64,000 nt of DNA, from contig CADCXD010000008.1 of NCBI GenBank assembly GCA_902806575.1, forward strand, positions 248,001 to 312,000, written 5' to 3'. Shown one piece after another: positions 54,682-64,000 of this stretch. The notes under the pieces are model-generated. The model did not search any database. It saw only the letters and a program-made list of their open reading frames with translations, and was not told the origin of the DNA. Source of the stretch: Jackrogersella multiformis. Lineage: Eukaryota > Ascomycota > Sordariomycetes > Xylariales > Hypoxylaceae. The position numbers and the translations under genes were made by a program. Each line of letters opens with the position of its first letter. The stretch's first letter is position 1.

Positions 54682-56204
54682 GGTCTTAGGTACCTAGGTA
54701 AGTAGTAAGATTCCAGCCCGTTGGGTAAGAATAGCCGATGGTACAGATCCGTTCAGCTGATCCACTTAATCCATAGTGGCTTGATTGAACTATGTACTAT
54801 TTTTAGTACAGGTTTGCTGTATTGCTCTATGCCGGTCATGACCGTACTTAGTATGGTGTGGACGTCGGAACCTAGAAACTGCATTGTGACGTACTTACCG
54901 AGCCACTGGATCGTTAACGGACAGCCACGTGATCAGAGCTACAAGATGTGGGCACCGAGCCTGAAGGTCAATAACCTTACCCTAGGTAATCATACCTTTC
55001 TGTGATGCCCGATCTTAGTGTAGGTAGTGTACCTAGGTACTGCGTGCTTACCCAGGTACTTGATGCCTACTTAGGTAGTAACTTAGGTACCTAATTTAAA
55101 GAGGACACCCGATTAAGCTGGTTGCTTCATAATTTCTACAATTTCAAGGCATTATGATGGTAAACGCATGAATTAATATTTGTTAAACATCATTAATTAA
55201 GTATTTACTTAAGGAATTTCGACCGTTACCGAGAGATGTTATTTTGAAAAGCTGGCGACTAGATTAGCGCTTTAATTAATAACAATTAATGTGAGCACAG
55301 TTACCATGTACAGTACCTAGGTATTAAGAGTGCTATAAGTTGGTTGAATTTATCTCGAGGCTTTACTATGGTGGGTGCTACCTTACATAGCCTTGCGGCA
55401 GAACCATTCACCGCCTTGCTTATTTAATCAGTAGATCTACGTCAACAATTAGCTACATAGTATTAAACTTTAATGAAATGATTAAACGCGAAACTTTAGC
55501 CGACCGGGGTAGTGGGGTCAAGAAGCACTTCTACTAGGATATGAGAACGATATTCCCCATCATTAAACGGTTGGCCACAAGCGTCCCAGACCCCAGCAAA
55601 CAGCAAATGCCCAAGTACGAAGGTTCCAAGGTTGTGGCCAAAGTTTCGCACATGTGCCAGGGGCCTTACACAGTGTGTTATTGGATCAGCCACATATTAA
55701 TACTGTATTAGCCTCTAGCTACGCCTCAGATTTTATAGTGATTACCTCGCTAAAGTTCAGTAGCTAACTGCTATAAGTTAAGGCACTGACCTACTAAGCC
55801 AAAGCGTAACACAGTGCACATAAACCTCACTTCACACGGCTTTTTCTCAGGAGCAGATGTGTGAAACTTTTTGGCCACAACATTTGTAGACCGCGCACTA
55901 ATAGTACACAGCCACCTACCACCCCGGTCCAGGCGAAGAAGATGTGCCAAACCGCCAACACAATAAAGCGGATCTGGAATTCCTCGGCACGAATTAATAT
56001 CATCCGTAGCCCATCCTAACACTTATCGCTGTAGCACAACATGAAGCATACCTACCTACTAGGTACCTACCATAGGTCACTACTTATGGGCAGTATCCAC
56101 GCATCGTAATAAATCAGCAAAACATATGAGTTCCGCATATGAGGGAGTTTGCCTTGTCTGATGGGCGAATTGCGCCGCAGCTGTAATCCACTTGCTTCCA
56201 GCGT

Positions 56205-56310
56205 TATGTACCTACCTCTAGGTACCTACCTACGTATGTATGTAGGTAGGTAGGTAGGTACCTAGGTTCCCCTTTTTCCGTACACATCCATGCATGAATA
56301 CCTAGGTACA
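56205..56310. repeat. Dense TACCTAGGTA-type palindromic array
   Basis: Overlapping units of ACCTACCTA and TAGGTAGGTA with TACCTAGG centres, including TAGGTAGGTAGGTAGGTACC. This is the richest patch of a motif dispersed across the window's intergenic DNA. Confidence 0.7.
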
Positions 56311-56556
56311 CACGACGCATTTGGTCTACTTACCGGGCCGGAACTGCTCTGCACATCTTGTCTCTAAAGCTCTGAGGCCAAGAGTTTCGTCCTCTCCCAC
56401 CTTTAATCGGGTCACATTATCCTACGAGAAAACGTCAACGAGAATGCTTTAGTGCGATTCGTCAGGAATCATGGTGAATTTCTGCAAGTAAAGTAAACTG
56501 CTAAATACCTTAGGTAGTTACCTAGGTAGGTATCATAATACTATCCATTTATTCCG

Positions 56557-56566
56557 TATATAAAAG
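56557..56566 (+). promoter_or_regulatory. TATA box of orphan gene B
   Basis: TATATAAAAG, an excellent TATA element, 260 bp before the ATG of gene B. The stretch between is pyrimidine-rich, as in fungal core promoters. Confidence 0.5.
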
Positions 56567-56825
56567 CTAGATGCTCCCCGGTGGTGTTTTCCCATGCCTT
56601 GCTTCATTATCTCACTCCAAAATCCAACCAGCATTCCAAAATTTACAACGCAACTAGTAGCACAAGCGGATATGCCTCTTCAATAACTTCGATTATAAAT
56701 TATAACTATTGTATTGATCGAGCCTTGTTCCCCGGCCCTTCATTATTCGTTTCGTATTAGCTCAAGCCTACATCCCACACAATATTCTCTTAGTCGGTTC
56801 TCCTTCTCTTCAAGTGGCAATAGAC

Positions 56826-57252
56826 ATGGCATCCACTCGTTCGAATGAAGCAGTCCATGGCCCTGCCGGGTAAGTGACATTTCTATACTTTCTCTTTGGT
56901 TTTACTCGATCTTCTGTTACGGGGGTTGATATGTTGCTTGTTGTTGCTTCCGGTCTGACACCCCTGAAGGTCTGTGTCCGATTCTAGACGTCCAGTGGAC
57001 TCAGGACATGCCAATTCTCGTCTTCATCATTATATCCAAGACACTTCTATATCCGTGAACGGTCACTTGGCCTTATCACCGCCTTCACAGCGTGGCTCTT
57101 CATACCCTGAGGATCATTCGAAGCTTTTAAGCTCGGTTGACCATCTCTGTCATAAGCAGGACCAAGCTAGTAGACCAGCAGCAAACGTATCGGCAGAGTT
57201 TCGAGGTATAGGGGCTCACTTCAATGGCTCTTCTTCAACTTCATCTAGATAA
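56826..57252 (+). CDS. Small orphan protein B (paralogue of gene at 51.7 kb)
   Basis: Two exons, 56826-56869 and 56970-57252, with a 100-nt intron (GTAAGT...GAAG, phase 2), giving 108 residues. It starts MASTRSNEAVHGPAGSVSD, with the central block VNGHLALSPPSQRGSS then DHSKLLSSVDHLCHKQDQAS, and ends GIGAHFNGSSSTSSR. It shares with protein A the SNEA..G.AG start, VN..LAL...SQ.G.S, DH..L..SVD.L...Q..AS and G.GA.F.G. It lacks A's Gly/Pro tail. No signal peptide, membrane helix or known family. A TATA box at 56557 and a probable 3'-UTR intron (57299-57390) complete the unit. Expression seems likely from the strong promoter, but function is unknown. Confidence 0.6.
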
Positions 57253-58849
57253 GGATGAGTCCCATCGACTTGGAGATCGCGCATAACCTAAGTAAATGGT
57301 AAGCTATCTATATTTCCAGTTGATTTTGTTGCATCACCGCCCTTGAAGCTCAAGACTGTCCTATTCTGACTAAAAACTAACTAAACGCAGATGAAGAGGA
57401 GCGGCATAATTAAGTTATTTCGACTTGACGAACCTTGTCTATGCTCAATGGAAGAAGCGAGGCTGCAGGCCAACGCAAGATGGATTTCCCTCCCTCCCTC
57501 ACCCCCTCCTCTTCCTTCTTCTTTTCTCTTTCCTCTTAAGACTTTCCCCTTTTCTTATATGATGTTAGCAGAGCCCTGATGATATTTTCTTTGACGATTT
57601 ATGACTAAGATAAATGTTTATCATGTACCTAGGTTAGGTACCTTTGGGCATTAAACATTGGGCGAACTGTAAAGCGATGCAAGGCATTGTCGGGGTATCC
57701 TGTGAGCAACTCATTCTTATATACTTGTTTTCTTGGCGGCTTATAACGTTTCGATCAACTCCTCGTCGACCTCGAGGTGGATACCTTTTATTTTCATTTT
57801 ACCTTCTGGGAAAGGTCTTGTACGGCTGTATACAGGGTTTGCGATGCGGTGGATTCCGAGATGCTACACGGGGAAATGAGTCCAATCGTCTCTTCGTCAG
57901 ATGGGACTTGATTGAGAGAGATCTTTGGACATCATCTAGCAGGTCTAGATTATCCTCAGAGGTACTCCTGTCGCGGGCTCGCTGCTTGCGCGCCATAGCA
58001 GTGAAACAACACTGCTTTCCCCTTGCCAGTCTTGTGTGGCCCATGGGTGGATTTATCCATTTTGGAGAGCATAGCGGGATCTGAAAAGGAATTAGGCGGG
58101 GTTGAAAAATGAAATGTGAATGAAATAGAAAGACTTGTTTTTTTTTGGAGTTAGGATTTGCAATTCTGAGGCTCTGCCTCTGCTGTGGGTAGATTACCGT
58201 GTCATCTCATCTTTCCGCCAATCAAATGCTGTTTTGATACCCTACATCGGCCCCCCTGAGACAGCCATGAGGTGCCGCGGATCCTTGAGCACTTCCGACC
58301 CAAGACAATGTGAAAACATGTAATATTTTTACCGACCATTGCCGTATTAAGTATCCGTCTTCTTGGTTTGAATAATACCTACCTATTTTCGATTTAGGCA
58401 TAGGTAGGTATTGATATAATCCGGGGGCCAAGGTACTAAGCCCTGGTGTTCGGGTATTTTACCCCAACTTTGATCTCCTCGGGGGCTAGCTCGGACCATG
58501 AGGAGCACGACGATCATTTCCGTCTTTCCACACCTGCGGAGATGACGGGGTAGAGACCCCACAGCTCGTGTGCAAATACACCGATAAACACCATAAAATC
58601 AGCTGCACGAAGTCATATCCCCTACGGATAAGATCCACTAAGCGGCTGTTCCGTCTTTAGCCTAAAGACGATGTCTTGGTTACCGACCTGGCTCTTGGAA
58701 AGCGGGATCTGCATTTTCCCCGGATGGGGTTCCATCAAGTTGGGGTAGCTGGCCATGTATAAATAGGAATATCCCATCTTTTCTGGAACGCCGAGTTTGG
58801 ATCTTTACGCGTACCTGGATCGTGGTCGACTAGGCTGAGTTTAAAAAAA
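57253..58849. other. Intergenic region between gene B and alpha-glucuronidase
   Basis: The 3'-UTR intron of gene B, then a pyrimidine-rich tract (CCCTCCCTCACCCCCTCC) near 57489, TACCTAGGTTAGGTACC near 57626, and promoter sequence of the glucuronidase. Open frames at 57644-58084 have no coding character. Confidence 0.45.
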
Positions 58850-61445
58850 ATGCGTGGATTCTGGCTTTTGGCTACTCTCGGCCTCGTGGCCGCAGAAGAC
58901 GGCCGGAATGCTTGGTTGCGATATGCTCGGCTGCCCTGCGACGTTGTCAGACACGCTACGATTCCCTCTAGCATCATCGCACTGAACGCCACCGAATCAA
59001 GCCCCGTCCACACCGCCGGCCAAGAATTACAAAAGGGCATTAAGGGTATCCTCGGCAAGAAACTTGACGTAACGCACGAGACTAGCGACGGCGCTTCCGT
59101 GGTTATAGGGACACTTGCCGGCTTCAACAACTCCGGCATCTCAATTGAGGCCCCCGAGCTGGAGGAGGATGGTTTCTGGCTTAGCATTAAAAACGACACG
59201 GTCGAGATCGTGGGCCAAAACGAGCGCGGAGCGCTATACGGCGCATTCGAGTACCTGTCCATGCTAGCCCAAGCGAACTTCACCGAGGTCGCGTACGCTA
59301 CAAGCCCCAGCGCCGCGATTCGGTGGGTCAACCAGTGGGACAACATGGACGGGACCATCGAGCGCGGCTACGCCGGGCTGTCCATCTTCTTCGAGAAGAA
59401 CACCACCGTCTCCAACGTGACGCGGGTCGCAGAGTACGCCCGCCTCCTGGCCTCGATCCGCGTCAACGGCATCGTCATCAACAACGTCAACGCGAACGCC
59501 AACCTGCTCACCCCCGCGAACATGGCCGGGCTCGCGAAGATCGCCGACGCCATGAGGCCGTGGGGCGTCAAGGTCGGCATCTCGCTCAACTTCGCGTCGC
59601 CGCAGACGCTCGGGAATTTGAGCACGTTCGACCCCCTGGACGAGACCGTGATCGCGTGGTGGACCGACATCACGAACCAGCTATATGACCACGTGCCTGA
59701 CCTGGCGGGGTTCCTCGTCAAGGCCAACTCCGAGGGCCAGCCCGGGCCGCTGACGTACAACCGCACTCTATCCGACGGCGCGAACGTGTTCGCGAGGGCC
59801 GCGAAGCCGCACGGCGGCATCGTCATGTTCCGCGCCTTCGTGTACGACCACCTGACGCTGGACGAGGCGAACTGGAAGGACGACCGTGCGAACGCGGCCG
59901 TGGACTTCTTCCGCGACCTCGACGGCGAGTTCGAGGATAACGTGGTCGTCCAGGTCAAGTACGGGCCCATCGACTTCCAGGTGCGGGAGCCGCCGTCGCC
60001 GCTGTTCGCGCATCTGAAGCAGACGGCCTCGGCCATCGAGCTGCAGATCACCCAGGAGTACTTGGGCCAGCAGTGCCACCTGGTGTACCTGCCGCCGCTG
60101 TGGAAGACGATTCTTGATTTCGACATGCGCGTCGACGGCGAGAAGTCCGTCATCGGCACTGATATCCTGACGGGAAAGCGATTCAACAAGAAGGGTCTTA
60201 CGGGCTACGCGGCCGTTGTGAATGTCGGCCTGAACGCGACTTGGCTGGGTTCACATCTTGCCATGTCAAATCTTTACGCGTATGGACGGTTGGCGTGGGA
60301 CCCGACAGCTAACGAGGTAGCGATCCTGGAGGACTGGACTCGGCTGACTTTCGGGCTGGACGACACTGTCCGCGAAACCATCACGCGCGTGTCGATGGAG
60401 TCGTGGCCGGCGTACGAGAACTACACGGGGAACCTGGGCATCCAGACACTGACAGACATCACGGGGCCGCACTACGGGCCGAATCCGCAGTCGATGGACA
60501 ACAACCCGTGGGGCCAGTGGACGCGCGCCGACGCCTTCAGCATCGGGATGGACCGCACGGTCAAGAACGGTACCGGCTACGCGGGCCAGTACCCGGACGA
60601 AGTCGCCGCCCTGTTCGAGGAAATCGAGACGACGCCCGACGACCTGCTGCTGTGGTTCCACCACGTGCCGTACACCCACGTTCTCAAGAACGGGAAGACC
60701 GTCATCCAACACTTCTATGACGCGCGTACGTACTTAATCCACAACCCTCCACCCTCCCTCCCCCCCCTCTCTCTCTTCCTCCCCCCTCATAACTAATCCC
60801 CGCATAGACTACGCCGGCGCCGAAACCGCCGCCACCTTCCCGACGCAATGGTCATCGCTGCGCGGGTTAATCGACCAGCAGCGGTACGAGGAGATGGCCT
60901 TCCGGCTGACGTACCAAGCGGGGCACGCGATCGTGTGGCGCGACAGCATCTCGCAGTTCTACCACAACGTGTCGGGGGTAGCCGACGCGCAGGGGCGGGT
61001 GGGCGCGCACCCGTGGCGCATTGAGGCGGAGCACATGGCGCTGACCAACTACCGCGTGACGGAGACGACGCCGTTCGAGGCGTCGTCGGGCCAGCGCATC
61101 GTGCAGAGCGTGGGCAACAGCAGCTTCGCCAGCGCGGCCGCCGCGCTGCGCTACGCGCCCGGCGTGTACGATGTCGCCGTCGCGTACTACGACCTGTACG
61201 AGGGAGTCGCCTCGTACGAGCTGTTTCTCAACGAGAGGAGCCTGGGCGCGTGGGTGGGCGATAACGAGGATAGGCTGGGGTTCACGCTGACGAGGGGCAT
61301 GGACGGACACTCGGCGACGAGGATCACGTTTAAGGGGGTGGAGATTAGGGAGGGCGATGTGCTGCGCGTTGATGCGACGGCGAATGGGCGCGAGACGGCG
61401 CCGCTGGATTATATCGCCGTGTTGCCGCCGGGGGTGGTGGATTGA
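58850..61445 (+). CDS. aguA: Secreted GH67 alpha-glucuronidase
   Basis: Two exons, 58850-60725 and 60808-61445, with an 82-nt pyrimidine-rich intron, giving 837 residues, the normal fungal size. Residues 1-15 (MRGFWLLATLGLVAA) are a signal peptide. An N-terminal GH67N-like domain leads into the TIM barrel, recognisable by WDNMDGTIERGYAG, LLASIRVNGIVINNVNAN, FLVKANSEGQPGP and VQVKYGPIDFQVREP, whose Asp and Glu are the catalytic-site acids of the family. The C-terminal helical region (WFHHVPYTHVLKNGKTVIQ) continues across the intron (YDAHYAG). Many N-x-S/T sites fit secretion. The enzyme removes 4-O-methyl-glucuronic acid from the non-reducing end of xylooligosaccharides, acting with xylanases in hemicellulose breakdown. 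Strong GC3 bias suggests high expression. Alternative frames through exon 1 are shadows. Confidence 0.96.
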
Positions 61446-61889
61446 GTAAGAGTGATGCGTATGACTGGGAGGGTCATGATGACTAGTATATTTACTGTTT
61501 TATTATTTTACTATAGTTGTATATTGGATCAAAAATATATCTGGTTAGTTCTGTTCGATTTTCTGGAAGTTCGGGAATTCGGCTTCGTGGTAGATCTACT
61601 TACGCTTACACCCATGTATACTGTATGTACATCGTACGCCGTGTAATGGGTGGGAGCTCAGGGGTATCTGATTGGTAACCGACGAATATCGTGCATGCAT
61701 GTGCGTTAGCGATGGAGCTACGGAAGAGGCAGCACCAATGACAGATCTTGTGTTGCAGTTGAAAGTACCTGCAGCTATGTATATATACATATGTCGCGTT
61801 CCTGCATTGTATAGCCCCAAAATATGCCTGCATATAGCCGTCCAGTACCTGCAGAAGTGTAACCGGGTTTGTTGGATTTCGGTACCATC
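61446..61889. other. Convergent 3' region
   Basis: About 440 bp between the glucuronidase and GRC3 stop codons; AT-rich, with TATATATACATATG near 61779. No gene. Confidence 0.45.
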
Positions 61890-64000
61890 TTAATTAGTAA
61901 CGTTGCCGCGACCCAGATCTCGCCTAACCCTCCACACTTTTGATCCCGCGCCACGTTTTTGGTTTCCATGCAGTACCTCCACCCACGGAACCGAGGTCGC
62001 ATCATTTACTCCAACTCCCGCGAAGTCGCCATTTTCGGCATCAGAGGTGTCGTCTGCAATATCCTCGGTCGTATCTATTGGGGTTTCCAAATCGGTCCCA
62101 TCATCCTCCGCATGAACTCGATAATAAAATTCTTCGGTGTATGCCCAACTCGGCGTATCGAACTTACCACTAATAAGAACGATTTCTCCTCCTTTGGATG
62201 TAACTTCTTCGATACTCTCCAACGAAAATGGCATCAGGAGCTGAAGAACGCCATTTTCAACGTCGATGCCACGAACTAGAACCAGACCAAGCGAATGCGA
62301 GTATCTAGGGTCGAGGGTATTCCCGTTCGTACTGTCGATAAATGGAATGCCCTCGGGCGTCGTGGCAACAATTTTCCCTGATAGACTTGAGAATGATGAC
62401 GACATTGATTCCTGCGGCTCATCATCATTATCGTCAATATCCATCATATTAAACGTCGCATTGTTAGATAAATCCGCAGGCTCTTCAGCGAATCTAAATG
62501 CCTTCGTGCTTTCAACTCCAACAACGGCGAGAATCGTGCCATTAATTGCATCGGCCAATAGGTCTAAAGGCGCCTGGTAGTCGTAACACATGACCCCGAA
62601 TATGCCGCGATTTGCGCCTTTGTAACTGACCTGCCAAGGAGCCACGGTTGTTAGCGGCTTTGGGTTCCATTGAATCTGATATTCATCAGCACTACCAATT
62701 CCAGATTCAGCATGGAAGTATGACATGGTCTGCATCAAACGGAAATGTGCCGCTGTCCTTGAAGTGAGCTGAGAGGCTTGAGACGGAAGGGTAGAGAAGC
62801 CAGTGACCTTGCAGGATTCCTGCAGAGCTTCTACTACTTCGCCGGGGCCTAATTCAGACATATATACTACTTCTGTAGGTCGTAAATCCGCAATGAGAGA
62901 AAGCAGTAAGTCCAACCCTGTGCCTTGTATCCATCCCGGTGTGTTGATGATAAGGGGGTGACTCCCTAGAGCATTTTGATAGTGCGCCATGAGATCAATT
63001 GCTGCTTCTAGATACAATTCAGGATCCGAAGCGGGAGAGATTGAAGCCAACGCGTGGGATCGAATGATCTTAATTTCTGAACTGGGTAGTGGTCTGCAAA
63101 AGGATGGGCTAAACACGGGTTCGGTCACTAGCACAAGAGCGATTTGGCCAGCGACGCAATATTCGGGTTGCCCTGGGTCAAGGTCAAGCACGGCTACCCC
63201 CCGGTGAACTCGATGCTTGGAACCACTTGGTTGATCGGTGATGAATCGATTCATGAGAATCTTACCAAAGGCAGATTTTCCTGAGGATTTGGGACCTATG
63301 ACCATAATAGAGCAGGGCTTTGAGCTTGATCCGTCGACAAATTTAGCGATTTTTCTGTTCCATTCGGGCCGGGAAACAAGATCCTGCAACACCGTCCTCT
63401 TCGGACCATCCGCTGAGGTATACAACTATGAACATTGTTAGCTAAGAGTCTATGACTCTCTGTTGATATTTATGGGGTATTTACTATTTGAAACGTCGAT
63501 TCAGATGTAACAGTGCTCTCATCAGATGAAGATGGGTTAGACTGATTCCAGAGTTTTCTGAAGTAGGGAGAGAGTTTCCCTAGACTTCTTAAGTTTGCGG
63601 CATTTGGATGAGGAAGTAATTCTATAGTCGCACTATCTGAGCACCTAACAACAGGAAGTGCATGGCAATACGGTGCATCTACCCAGTGCACTTTGCTCGA
63701 GCTCCTTAATGTTGCACCGTTGATGGTAATGTCACCAGATGTCACACGTAAGCCATAGCTGCCGAGGATTACTAGACGCTGTTGTAATGAGTTAGAGTTA
63801 TAGAGAGTAGGAGGGCAAAAGAAACACACCTCCCCATTCAATAGCTTCAAGATCATTCTCCCGTCTTTCCGTCTTTGATGGTTGTTTTTAGAAGGCTTGA
63901 AGTTAGAGAGCTGGATAGGTAGAACCTTAACAGGTCTAAGACAGGCTTCATCGTCAGTGGTAGGTGGTGAAGGGCTTCTTTCTAATGCATCTGCAGAGTT
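61890..64000 (-). CDS. GRC3: Polynucleotide 5'-kinase Grc3/Nol9 (5' end beyond window)
   Basis: Three exons are visible on the minus strand: from the right edge to 63830, 63778-63485 and 63425-61890; the N-terminus lies outside. The 666 visible residues begin NSADALERSPSP and include NFKPSK, the beta-rich N-terminal domain (ILGSYGLRVTSGDITINGAT, KVHWVDAPYCHALPVV), then the kinase with Walker A GPKSSGKS and VLDLDPGQPEY, and the helical C-terminal domain. Grc3 phosphorylates 5'-hydroxyl RNA ends and works with the nuclease Las1 to process ITS2 in pre-rRNA, and in Pol I termination. The 51-nt intron 63829-63779 is a multiple of three and has no stop, so retaining it would keep the frame (adding 17 residues). 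Splicing is preferred because it restores the LLNGERLVILGSYG junction. Confidence 0.93.

Larger units (their letters stand above)
52209..56825. other. Gene-poor, repeat-rich region between the two orphan paralogues
   Basis: 4.6 kb with no confident gene. Contents seen: the 3' region of gene A with a probable 3'-UTR intron; a tandem ATGATAAATGTC doublet near 52628-52655; one possible 50-codon ORF (53392-53544); a GAGACAGT minisatellite; tRNA-like repeats; several dense TACCTAGGTA palindromes; and the promoter of gene B. Minus-strand open stretches at 53670-53819, 55496-55693 and 55771-56022 may be decayed coding remnants. Confidence 0.5.

Noticed and set aside
54390..54690. Functional tRNA genes
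   Set aside because: The repeats have T-loop-like boxes and complementary ends, but are 64 nt long without D and anticodon arms; treated as tRNA-like repeats instead.
55496..56022. Minus-strand frames of 65 and 83 codons
   Set aside because: Somewhat protein-like, but no motif, no joining splice sites and surrounded by repeats; not strong enough to call even a pseudogene.
59323..60712. Several long frames overlapping the glucuronidase on both strands
   Set aside because: Arg/His-rich shadows caused by strong GC3 bias of the GH67 exon.
61596..62005. Overlapping small frames at the 3' end of GRC3
   Set aside because: They lie in 3' flanks or antisense to the GRC3 exon and lack protein-like composition.

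Overview
The window is nuclear DNA of a filamentous ascomycete, most likely a Sordariomycete. The genes are compact, with short spliceosomal introns (mostly 45-130 nt, GTAAGT-like donors, CTRAC-like branch sites). The conserved proteins look like Pezizomycotina orthologues. There is a 6.8 kb AT-saturated retroelement of the kind left by repeat-induced point mutation (RIP). A short palindromic TACCTAGGTA-type motif is scattered through the intergenic DNA. Intron-exon structures were worked out by hand from splice motifs, reading frame and protein family fit. No database search was run.

Left part (1-31.9 kb) is mostly conserved housekeeping: an amidohydrolase cut by the left edge, a Baeyer-Villiger-type flavoprotein, TSR4/PDCD2 (ribosomal protein chaperone), eIF3k, phosphoglycerate mutase iPGM, Mediator MED9, tubulin cofactor C, a secreted NTF2-like protein, a MOSC/ferredoxin-reductase fusion, a soluble hybrid histidine kinase, a decayed receptor-L-domain membrane protein gene, GPI1 with a small membrane-protein gene overlapping its start, MDM35 (82 aa in four tiny exons) and RRP6.

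Middle part (32-51 kb) is accessory in character: a membrane protein with a long collagen-like tail, a 2EXR-domain protein, a five-exon FAD monooxygenase, and an orphan gene and its broken paralogue on either side of a RIP-destroyed Ty3/gypsy element (LTRs, GAGGG target-site duplication, RT-RNase H relic on the minus strand). A 2-hydroxyacid dehydrogenase follows.

Right part (51.1-58.8 kb) is gene-poor and full of short repeats and tRNA-like fragments. It carries two small paralogous two-exon genes of unknown function, about 5 kb apart. The window ends with a secreted GH67 alpha-glucuronidase (xylan side-chain removal, suggesting a plant-biomass-degrading lifestyle) and the polynucleotide kinase GRC3, cut by the right edge.

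Functional links: RRP6, GRC3 and TSR4 all act in rRNA or ribosome maturation, but they are scattered and nothing suggests co-regulation. No secondary-metabolite cluster, CRISPR array or convincing tRNA/rRNA gene was found. The strongest candidates for undescribed biology are the overlapping small-membrane-protein/GPI1 pair, the orphan paralogue pair at 51.7/56.8 kb, the orphan family flanking the RIP'd element, and the fungal collagen-like membrane protein.
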